Positions 23,355 through 32,141 of a stretch of 64,000 nt of DNA are shown one piece after another. Positions within the stretch are counted from its first letter, which is position 1. Each line of letters opens with the position of its first letter. Below the pieces are notes generated by a model. The model was not told where the DNA came from, ran no database searches, and saw only the letters and a list, made by a program, of their open reading frames with translations. The stretch is from Hysterium pulicare CBS 123377 (Eukaryota; Ascomycota; Dothideomycetes; Hysteriales; Hysteriaceae): the NCBI GenBank assembly GCA_000467715.1, contig AJFK01000112.1, forward strand, positions 1-64,000, given 5' to 3'. Both the position numbers and the translations under genes were made by a program.

Positions 23355-24500
23355 ATCGGACGTAGTAAAGGCACGGTGAGTTGACTTGTTTACACGCCTA
23401 TTTTATGTACAAGTCACTGCATCTTTGTGGGAGCAGGTACCTAAGCGCATGCAGCCATCGGGCCTAGCCCGTTTAGGCGAAGTCAAGAATTCCGACTCTC
23501 AAGCAGCTCAGTTTTGTCAGCTAATGCAAATATAGAGTTGGGATACGTTGGCGTGAGTGTAGGTCATGTAGAGGGAGGCGATGGGATATCGACCCTCAAT
23601 GCATATCGGCATGCCAGTGGTTGTCGTGCAGTAGACGCGCTGCTGGCGGGATGACCTCAGATCGAAGCACGGACATGTGTACCTCGACCTTATCTCTCCA
23701 ACTTGGCCTCAGGTTTCCTCGCTCACATCCAACTCAACTTCCCAGGTTCTCTTCATCTCCTGTTATGCAAAAATGCCCTCGTCTTGTTGGGACGAAAGCG
23801 TGTCACATGTCGATATCGGCATACACCGGTTTGAAAAGCACTCTGTGTTTGTGCTCCTCTCACTTCGACTGTCAAGTAAATCGTCCTCACTCCGCGATCA
23901 TCGGGAGTCAAGGTTTGAGGAAGGTTAGACCGCAAATATATTCCACTTACATGTGGCCGCGCGACGTATGACCAGGATTAGGCGCGGCAGTGTCACGCAT
24001 GCAGACTTATTGTGGTGGCCAGAAATGGGGGTTATGTACCCTGAACGAGAGGACATTCGTCAACCAAGCAAGCAACCACGATAGCATGCTCCCACGATCG
24101 ACTCCATGAAAACCTGCAGGCAGATGGAGACGAGCATGACCCACCGCACAGCCAGAATATACTACGCGGAATCCAGACTCGACAGCGAGATTCCCAAAAG
24201 TGGAAGTCTAACTGCCAGTGCGCCACTACCCGGCAAATGACGAGAAGGCGATTCAGGACATCAGTAGCTTTCTGGAAGATTCGCGTGGAGGTCAATATGT
24301 ACGATACTGCGTACGCGCATTCGAAAGAGCTTTGCAAGCAGCAAGCCTGATACGCGCCTTGAACTGGTTGAATCCACGCCGACACTGATGCTGTTTCATC
24401 AGTTCTCATACCTCGTTGCAGATGGTCGTGAAGTGTATCGGTTATTCCATTGTTCTAATGTCGATGGATCCCTCAAGTTCTTATCAATTCTCAATCTACA
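23355..24500. other. Intergenic region with possible coding debris
   Basis: This is the upstream region of the ammonia-lyase. A 58-codon open stretch without an ATG (plus strand, 24212-24385, stop at 24386-24388) has a protein-like composition rich in Ala, Arg, Leu and Tyr. It may be part of the remnant that follows, but I recognise no family. Other frames look like noise. Confidence 0.4.
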
Positions 24501-25094
24501 GGTTTCCACAATGATTTGTCTCGAGCGACGACATCAGTCACTAACCGAGCCGACTCCGTCAGGCGACCGGCCGGCCTGCCGGATGAGATCAGGCGGAAAT
24601 CTTGGGGTGATATATGGAGAAGTCCGCTTCATCAACAGGTGCTTTACGTCTATCCTGATTTCCAAGTCTCCCATACCAAGGACCTCTTCGCAGAACATAA
24701 GACGAAGCCGGGGTTATGTAAATACATCGGATGGACAGATGACCTCGTTATTTTCTCACACGGCCAGGATCTCTACGCAGTGGACATTGAGGCGGATATA
24801 AATGCTCATCGAGATGTGGTAGCCGTGCTTGTTGGAGGACAAGGAAGACCCAAACCGTTTCTCTTGGTGCGATGGAAAGATGACAGTATAGATGAGAAAG
24901 CAAAGTTAGACCAACTTTGGCCGGCCGTGGAGCATGTCAACAAAGGGCTCTCGGGCCTCGTCAAGCTTTCCAGAGAGTTGATATTATTCACGGATCCGTT
25001 AAAGAAGCTGGTGCGAAGTGTCAACGATACCGTAGTGAGAAAGGAAAGCGAACAGCTGTATGCAGAAGAAATCGATAGACTCTATAGAAATTAG
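24501..25094 (+). pseudogene. C-terminal fragment of an NRPS-like adenylation domain
   Basis: The open frame encodes the last third of an adenylate-forming (ANL) domain of the type found in fungal NRPS-like and carboxylate-reductase enzymes. It has a block YPDFQVSHTKDLFAEH, then PGLCKYIGWTDDLVIFSHGQ (the core motif normally W-x-x-x-G-R-x-D-D), then NAHRDVVAVLVGGQGRPKPF, LDQLWPAVEHVN and a C-terminal Glu/Tyr-rich stretch. There is no in-frame ATG at the start; the frame opens just after a tctacag acceptor. The N-terminal ATP-binding core, the carrier domain and the reductase domain are all absent. The key Arg of the GRxDD motif is Trp. I infer a remnant of a much larger gene. A small stand-alone gene with upstream exons is less likely. 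Confidence 0.58.
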
Positions 25095-25553
25095 TTGCAA
25101 TTTCGTACACGGCGGGTGTCGTTCTTCCTCGTACTGCGGACTTCCATGACCGCATAAGTTTAGATAGATCCTATTCTATAAGCTACTTTCTGGTTAGACT
25201 CAAGGGTGGCAACTTGCTTTAACGCCTTGTACATAGTCTAGATCGGCTTTGTAGGCTGGAGGTAGAGAAGTTAGTAAGCGCAGACTTATCCTCTAAGAAC
25301 GACGAACTAGGGCACCCCGTATCTAATAATTAATCAATCAAAGTATGTTGTTGATGCGAGTCGGGGAATACCATATCGATCTTGCGTTCATCTCCGCTTC
25401 GCAAACCCCTCTTGCGCGCAACTCCGCCCCCGCAACGCCTTCACACAAATACGATCCACGCAAATTGAAGGAATCTACTGATCTTGGGACCCCGTTTCGT
25501 TGCCAATCTCTTGTGATTCTTAAACTCAAATGCCACAGAATCGTCCAAAAAAA
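25095..25553. other. Intergenic gap between two relics
   Basis: About 460 bp without a supported gene. A 70-codon plus-strand frame (25345-25557) overlaps a minus-strand frame and has no motif. The stretch probably contains the old promoter of the deacetylase relic. Confidence 0.4.
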
Positions 25554-26802
25554 ATGAGCAAGAAACGCGTCCTAGTCAGCTACGGAATCGACGTCGACGC
25601 AGTAGCCAACCCATCAACACGACCGTCGGCGGAAACCCAAACCTAACGAATGTCTCGCGGGGTAAGCCTCCTTCCTTAAGAAAGACATCCGTAAATCGAC
25701 AGATGTGTTGAGCCCTCGGTGCTAGGTACGTTCGGTGCTACGCAAGGTGTTGACCGCCTCCTGGAACTGTGGGAGCGAAAGAAGATTAAATGCTCTTGGT
25801 ACGTTCCAGGCATACCATCGAGACATTTCCTGGACAGATCGCTAAGATTCGAGATGCTGGGCATGAGATGTAAGGGTTCCTTCTTTTGTGGAATTGGGGC
25901 GGAGGGTCAAGATCGCTGACATTGTTTCGTTGTAGAGGCTTGCATGGGCGTACACACGAGTATGTGACGCCATGAGGTATCGTTGTATTGCTCCTGCTCA
26001 AAAATGCCATCGCCCGGTTTTCCCCGGATCTCACCCGGAAGCAGTTTCAGGCCATTCTAGTCAAAACCATCAAAATCCAGACAGAATTTTGTGGAAAGAA
26101 GCCCGAAGGATATACGGCACCATCTTGGAAGAATAGCCCGGACTCCATCGAGCTGCTGCAAGAACTCGGGATCAAATACGGTATTTCGCAATCGTTGCCA
26201 GTCAGTTCAAGATTGTGCAGGTCTAACAACTAATGACCGAAGACCATTCGTTCATGCACGATGATTTCCAGCCGTACTACGTGTCGACCGGCAAAGAAGA
26301 GATGATCACCACAGACTATAAGGAGCACCCAGACACGTAGATGATGCCGATGAAACATGCGGAAACGTCAGATGTGGTGGAGATCCCGGCAAACTGGGTC
26401 TTGGATGATTGGCCGCCTTTCCAATGGGATGGAGCACGAGCCATTCCCGTAAGTCGTTTTCAGCAGTCGTTAAATGCCTGGATATATCGTGCTCACGTGA
26501 TTGGAATAGCATGGATATGTTGATCCGTACAATGTGGAACGGATGTGGAGAGAGTCGTTTGAGTGGTGTTACCGAGAATATGAAAGTTTCATATTTCCAA
26601 TATCGATCCATCCGCAGGTTTCTGGTAGACCACATATATTGAGGATGCATGAAAGGTAAGAGATTTGCGCCAGGAACCTCCACTAGCTGGGCTTTCTGGT
26701 TAACATCTACTCAGGCTTATCGATTGGATTAATAAGCATGAAGGAGTGGAATGGTGCACTTTTGCGCAAATGGCGGAAGAATATAGGAATGGAAAGATCT
26801 AG
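25554..26802 (+). pseudogene. Polysaccharide deacetylase (NodB-like), broken
   Basis: The start MSKKRVLVSYGIDVDAVA at 25554 matches the cytosolic fungal branch of the NodB-homology deacetylases, which remove acetyl or related groups from sugars or allantoin-like substrates. Downstream blocks are GTFGATQGVDRLLELW with KIKCSWYVPG, HGRTHEYV, TEFCGKKPEGYTAPSW, DHSFMHDD, VVEIPANWVLDDWPPFQ, FIFPISIHPQVSGRPH and EGVEWCTFAQMAEEYR, ending at 26802. Four introns of standard form still fit (for example after 25661, 25869 and 26452). One-base losses are needed near 25612 and near 25815. An in-frame TAG stands at 26338-26340 where the family usually has a residue before MMPM, and the join near 25975-26030 is unclear. 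The C-terminal third is undamaged. I infer recent loss of function. Confidence 0.75.
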
Positions 26803-27195
26803 ACGAATAAAATTGCGAATTCGTATGTTGAAGAAATGAGTCAAATTGCCGAAGTCTTAACAGGTAGAAGGATACAGGGTCATGATATACAGCTTTAAAC
26901 GCAAGAAGCTTGTTACACACCCCGTTTGTCTCTCTTGACAGACATGTTGTTTCTCCATCTGATGTTAGTGGCCCCTTTCGCTAGCGGGGTAGTGGGGCCG
27001 TCAGTAGCGGAGTTGAGCGCTTATCGTGTCAAAGTAACTTAATGAACTGAAGACTAGATATGAATCTGGCACTTGCAAAGGTGTTAAAAGGAGACTGCAT
27101 AGTAAGAGGTCGATGCGTCCACTTTCTTCGCCCATCATTAAGTTGCTACGTTCGACCTACGAGCCGTTAGAATTACTTCCTACTGCAACTTCAAC
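26803..27195. other. Intergenic region, SDR promoter
   Basis: About 390 bp between the deacetylase relic and the short-chain dehydrogenase, both on the plus strand. No gene or repeat is visible. The last part must contain the dehydrogenase promoter. Confidence 0.4.
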
Positions 27196-28115
27196 ATGCC
27201 TCAGTCGATCCTGATAGTTGGCGGCGGCTTGGGAATCGGCCTTGAAACAAGTAAATCCATTCTGGCTACGTCCTCCAGTGAAACGAAGCTTGTCATATTC
27301 GGCCTCCACGCGGATAGAGAGGTGACTGATGAGCTGTCTCACAAATATGAAGGGCGCCTCTGGGTGGTCCTTGGAGATGTCACATCCCCACCTGATAGAG
27401 CAAAAGCAATCGATGTTTGCATCTCGAAAACAGGTGGTATCGATACACTTGTGTACTGCGCCGGTGTGATTGGACCCATTGAGAGGATAGAGAATCTTGA
27501 TATCGAAGCCTCCAAGAGATCTTTCGATGTGAATGTTTTTGGAGCTATTTCTATGGTATGTCAAGCTCCAAGGTGGCACGTTACTATGAGAATACCATGT
27601 CTGATATCTGGCAGAGTCAACAAGTCCTTCCGTATATCAAGAGAGCGGCGCAAAACCCAAGCAATACTGGCAGGCGAAAGATAATCATACTTTCTTCGGC
27701 ATGTGATACGTCCATCACCTACTGTGGATGGATGCCGTACTGCGTATCCAAGGCAGCATTAACCAGATTCATTCAACTGTTAGCCCACGAGGAAAGGGAC
27801 ATTTGCGTCCAAGGAGTGTATCCAAAACTCACAAGGACCCAAATGCCGGCGGATGTCATCGCTGGAAAGTACAAGGGGGTCATGGCCGACGAAGAGATCG
27901 AAAGATTCAAGAACTGGAATGCAGAAGGTGACTCGATGGTTGAGCCACCAGCATGGTGTGGAGAGGTAGGTGGTTTGGTGTGCTCCAGCATTCAGGAGCG
28001 TCTACTAACATGCCTGTCATTCCAGGCCGTTGCAAAACTCGCGATCGGTGAAAGTACCGGCGGAAAAAGCGGCGAGGTGCTTTACTACGATGAGCATATT
28101 GGAAACATTGCATAG
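27196..28115 (+). CDS. Short-chain dehydrogenase/reductase, IRC24-like, 266 aa
   Basis: Three exons: 27196-27555, 27615-27965 and 28026-28115. The cofactor loop is VGGGLGIG at about residues 8-15 (the classical TGxxxGIG with Gly for Thr). The usual NAG motif reads CAG (YCAGV). The catalytic Ser lies in IILSSACDTS and the Tyr/Lys pair in PYCVSKAAL, so the active site is complete. Overall layout and length match the yeast Irc24/YIR035C and sepiapterin-reductase-like branch, which reduce dicarbonyls such as benzil with NADPH. The natural substrate here is unknown. The second intron is 60 nt and has no stop, so its retention would add 20 residues. It is cytosolic. The neighbours are a deacetylase relic and a convergent secreted protein. 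Confidence 0.87.
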
Positions 28116-28456
28116 GAGTGGGCGAACTGGTGAAGGCTACGGCTTGGCCAACCTGCTCAATGGGAGTCTGAAAGCCAAGGAAACGAGGAGAGATAATCGA
28201 TCTCTAATTTGGACATGGTCAATAATGCAAGAGAGAAGAGGAGGAAGAGGACGGGTGGTGGACGTGTAAATGCACGACGCAGAAGCACGGACCGACGACC
28301 AGAGAAGGTTAGCGTTGCTAATAATTAGCACCGTTCATGTCCATCAACCTCATTCGCGAAATGAGTAAATTCATCTTCTATCAGAATTCGTATGAGTTTC
28401 TTCTGATGCAAGTCATTTTCAAGGGACAACTTTTCTTTAAATCAGGTTCCGCTGAA
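28116..28456. other. Convergent 3' flank
   Basis: About 340 bp between the convergent dehydrogenase and royal-jelly-like genes. No further feature is seen. Confidence 0.45.
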
Positions 28457-29686
28457 CTACACAGCTGGACCTGCCCCGATCCATACCCGGTAGCTCCTGA
28501 AAGGTCCTTTTCTCGCATCTACATTCTTGTACTGCCTTTGCGGACTCAGCTCCAGCTGATTCGTACAGAAGTATAACCATCCATCCCAAATAGCTGCACT
28601 ATCCGCATGCTGAATTAATGCATTGTGGACCAAAGTCTTTACAACGTAGTTTTCCGGCTTGACCAAACCAGCACCACCGGCAGGGGTACCGTTCACCTCC
28701 TCCGTGACTTGCGATTGCACGGTATCGACATAGAAAATAGCATTTGGCTCACTGGCCAGGATGTACACGCGTCCTTTGTCGTCGGCCGTGAAACCAGCTT
28801 GCTCAGAGGCACATTGGCCGGGGTTCATCACGCCTGCTAAGACTTCTTCATCCGATGCCGAGAAGTTTGCAAGCAGAGCTTGAGAGACGTAGTAGAATCT
28901 CCTTGAAGCAAGAACGCCCCAGTACAAATTTCCGCTTGCCAATGCGATTCCATCGGATGCCGTGGTGAAGTAGCTCTTCTTAGTACCGTTCCAGGCGTAT
29001 ATAGGTTGTCCGTTAAAGCTTCCGACATATTTGTTATCAGCCATGACAACGGAAGTGTTGTGTAGCCTGCGGACAGCGCCGCCAGTATCTAAATCGATGG
29101 CTATGAGCGACCCGCCATCGGATTCATCGGTAATGAAAGCGAAACCACCCTTTCCGAGCGTATTATTGATGCGCAAGTCGTTGGCATTCATGTTGTCGTA
29201 ATACAAGCTTTCCGGGATAACGTAAGTGCGAATAAGCTCTCTCGTGGTGACATTGAAGCTCATGATCTTAGCTCCATAGCGAACAGCCGATTTAGCACCC
29301 GGTGGAATGCCGTTGTCCACAACCCACATTTGGTTCAGAGAGTCCAAGACTGGATTCTGGACGTTGATAAAGCAGGTCGAAGCATTCTGGGCGGACGAAC
29401 AGTTCTGAATAGCTGCCGAGGGCCATGGCTCCTCTTTCGAGAAGGAAGTGGCAATGACCACATTGTTCGGCGTCGGGCCCATGTTGCGCGGATATGCGAT
29501 ATATATATTCAAGTCGTGGTCAACGGCAAGGCCAGTCGGCGGGGTGGCAGATTCATGAACTGCTTCCAGGCATGGACCGATGATTGGAAAGTCGGAGGGT
29601 CCCTTGGGAGGGAAGCTTGAATTGCTGCATTGTGCGGAGACATTTGCTGCTATTCCAGCAACGAGGAGTGCTATTGAAAATTTCAT
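28457..29686 (-). CDS. Secreted major-royal-jelly/yellow-like protein, 409 aa
   Basis: A single-exon gene. A signal peptide of about 18 residues (MKFSIALLVAGIAANVSA) precedes a six-bladed beta-propeller of the major royal jelly protein/yellow family. Typical family blocks are PTGLAVDHDLNIYIAYPR, QMWVVDNGIP, NANDLRINNT, GFAFITDESDGGSLIAIDL and DGIALASGNLYWGVLASRRFYYV. At least six N-glycosylation sequons are visible. Fungal members are secreted and of unknown role. Some propellers in this family act as lactonases or bind small amines, but no catalytic assignment is possible here. An AT-rich TATA-like element lies about 150 bp upstream of the start. It converges with the dehydrogenase. Confidence 0.9.
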   Translation of the reverse strand: MKFSIALLVAGIAANVSAQCSNSSFPPKGPSDFPIIGPCLEAVHESATPPTGLAVDHDLNIYIAYPRNMGPTPNNVVIATSFSKEEPWPSAAIQNCSSAQNASTCFINVQNPVLDSLNQMWVVDNGIPPGAKSAVRYGAKIMSFNVTTRELIRTYVIPESLYYDNMNANDLRINNTLGKGGFAFITDESDGGSLIAIDLDTGGAVRRLHNTSVVMADNKYVGSFNGQPIYAWNGTKKSYFTTASDGIALASGNLYWGVLASRRFYYVSQALLANFSASDEEVLAGVMNPGQCASEQAGFTADDKGRVYILASEPNAIFYVDTVQSQVTEEVNGTPAGGAGLVKPENYVVKTLVHNALIQHADSAAIWDGWLYFCTNQLELSPQRQYKNVDARKGPFRSYRVWIGAGPAV

Positions 29687-30932
29687 CCTAATGTTCGCTT
29701 CGATCTATTAAAATGATGACTATGAACTTAGGAACGCTTGCAGCGAAGTCGGCTCGATTTACGTCAGCACTGCAGAGCGGAGAGAAGTATGAGAGGAAAA
29801 AGATGCTTTCAAGGTGAAGAAGTCGAATGTACTTTATATTTTTATTCATTACTTCGACGATGGGGGCCGTTGTAGACTACGTCAGTGAGGAGGCGTCACC
29901 TGAACTGCCGGGAGATTTAGCCAGGTACCAACGGGCGGGGATTGGTCGCCTCTTTTCTTTCCCAATTCGGAAGGAAGCCGCGCACTAATAGAAAGTAGTC
30001 TTGGCAGCAGATCTAGGAAGTGCGATTTCCGTTTGGGAGTATGCGAACATACCGAAAGGGCAAAAGTTTGTTGATCCTTCCTGAACGGGAGTGCAAGAAG
30101 GGGTGTAAGACTTGGATCCCTAAAAATAACACCTGGATTGGTCCTTACCAGCTAGGAAGTATTGGCAACGTCGGTGTTGATGGAGAATCAGGAAGGAACG
30201 CGAGGTGGAAGAGCTTCATCAAGTTCTAGGTAGGTCTGCATCTTTCCAAGCTTGCGCTGCCAATTTCCTTGCTTCCATAAAAATCTTGGTTGTCCAGGCC
30301 TCGATCCATCTCAATCGAGCATACCCAAAAATGCCTCTGGACATACGAGTTCATCAAACCTCCAGAATCCGTCTGTTTCTGTCCTTATAGCCATCCCCAT
30401 ATCAACAAAAGCACCTCTCCGCTACGAGTATGTGGCATCCGACATCTAGCCCTGTTTTCGTCATCCCATCTATCCATTCATATCCCAAAAGGCCTTCATT
30501 TTTCAAATCTAGATGCTCCTCATTCCCTCATTTCTTCACTCGCCCAAAGACGCTTGAAACTATTGATTCGGGGTCCAAAACTCTGATTCACCCAATACGT
30601 CTGACCCTCCATTTCTCCTGCCCTCGGTTCCGGCAGCAGGCGCAGCAAGGAAAACCCTGTTTAGCATATCTTCAGGCAAGCATGACCCCAATTCGTGCGA
30701 GGCCGAAAAGCCACGCGATTTCCTTCAGCGCGAGACCATACGAGGTTAGCGTTCCGCTGGGGCAGCTAACTCAAGCAGCGTCTAAGGTAGGCAGGTTTCC
30801 GTGTGCGTTTGTCCCTAGCTTCGATGTCTGCCTCGATTTGGGTTCGAGCTAGTTGAGGGAGACTTGTTTTCTTCGATGCGGAGAATTTTGGTTTCGGAGA
30901 CGTAGACGCATATACCGTGAACTTCTGTCTTC
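29687..30932. other. Long intergenic region
   Basis: The first 200 bp should be the promoter of the royal-jelly-like gene. The rest (29.9-30.9 kb) has only short overlapping plus-strand frames rich in Ser, Pro and His, with no motif or consistent splicing. No repeats were seen. Confidence 0.4.
29833..29844 (-). promoter_or_regulatory. TATA-like element of the royal-jelly-like gene
   Basis: Read on the minus strand the site is taaaaatataaa, about 147 bp upstream of the ATG. Composition and distance are compatible with a fungal TATA element, but AT-rich matches are common by chance. Confidence 0.3.
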
Positions 30933-31391
30933 TTAGGTGTCTCCGTCTTCCCATTCCTCCCCGTCGTCTTGATCTTCTTCGTCTTCCTCGACATCAGTTG
31001 TAGTAAAGTTCGAATCCGCACTTCCATCCTCTCGCATCCTCGCTCGCTGCCTCCCTCTCCGTCTCCGCCTCCGTTCCTCAGCTTTCTTCTCCCTCCTCGC
31101 CATCCTCAACTCATGCCTCACACCTCTCATATCCCTCTCCAACTTGAGAATCCGCTCTTCCTGCCCTCCAATAATCTCGCTTTTCTCCCGAACCACATCC
31201 TCCAGCCTCGCAATCGCATCCCCCTGCTTCTCCATTCTACTCATGAGATTGAGTATGCATCGTTCCAAGACGCCATTGGAGTCGCCAAGTTGGCCGAGAG
31301 ACTCTGCTGTAAAAAGTGACTTGCCGTCGGTATCTGAGCGTGAAGGCATGTCGACGTTGAGGTCCAGACTGGTGAGACTCGATATTGACAT
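30933..31391 (-). CDS. Basic coiled-coil protein with acidic tail, 152 aa
   Basis: The frame opens at an ATG (31391) preceded by an in-frame stop. Residues about 40-90 form a leucine/isoleucine heptad coiled coil (CILNLMSRMEKQ, then IARLEDVVREKSEII). A strongly basic segment with a run of Arg follows near residues 105-120, and the last 25 residues are almost all Asp/Glu. I recognise no family. A bZIP is unlikely because the basic part follows the coiled coil. The layout suggests a nucleic-acid- or chromatin-binding accessory protein, but this is guesswork. The opposite strand has an open frame over part of the gene. Confidence 0.45.
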   Translation of the reverse strand: MSISSLTSLDLNVDMPSRSDTDGKSLFTAESLGQLGDSNGVLERCILNLMSRMEKQGDAIARLEDVVREKSEIIGGQEERILKLERDMRGVRHELRMARREKKAEERRRRRRGRQRARMREDGSADSNFTTTDVEEDEEDQDDGEEWEDGDT

Positions 31392-32141
31392 GCTGGAGTG
31401 CTTCGTCTATATGCGGGTTAGGTTTGGCTTTGGAAGGCACAGTCGGTGTCCCGTACTTGGATTTGGGTGTCGGTGAAGTTATGATAGTCTTGTCTTGAAG
31501 GTGAGAGAGACATGTGGTATGGGAAACATGCGGTGTAGTGATGGCATGACAGATGAAGAAGTGTGGCAGAAGGTCCAATAAATCGGCCGTGTGCTCAAAG
31601 TCATTAGTGCCATTCGTAGGATAACTGACATTTTAAGAAGAATTATAAAACCACACTACCACAATGGAGACGAGGCATGTACTCACGCATCATACGACCA
31701 CTAACAACATACCTAAGTAGCTCAGGACATGGACCAATAGCGGACTCTCATTACAATCTTTCTAACAATGCTAAACTAAAAACACAATTTCTGATGATTC
31801 AAAATCGACAAAGGAAAGGAGTAGGAAGCGTCTGGTCTGGTATGAGTCTTCAATGCTAAGATGGCAAACTGTGATAGAAACGCAAGAAAAACACCGCTTG
31901 AAAACAAAACTGGGTATCTGCTCGAAGCAAAGCGACCCCAAATATCTACTCCGATGACCGATGCAACTAGAAAAGGCGACGACAAGGTAAGGTATCCCGC
32001 CCAGCCTGCAAATGCCCGCACCCTTGCGCCAATGCTGTCCCGAAGGTACAAGCATTCTGAAACACCAAACAAAGGAAAATCTCAACTTGCAGCTGCAGTC
32101 GTAGACGAGTTAGCCATAGCTATCTCGAGAAGTATATCTTT
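31392..32141. other. Region between the coiled-coil gene and dynein 3' end
   Basis: About 750 bp. The right part should contain the dynein 3' untranslated region. Two overlapping open frames near 31771-32145, one per strand, have no family resemblance and are not called. Confidence 0.4.

Noticed and set aside
23621-23971. Plus-strand frame of 116 codons upstream of the ammonia-lyase
   Set aside because: Overlaps another frame and a minus-strand frame; Ser/Cys/His-rich chance composition with no motif.
31009-31022. tRNA B-box-like gttcgaatccgc
   Set aside because: No matching A-box or cloverleaf upstream, and it lies inside the coiled-coil coding frame.
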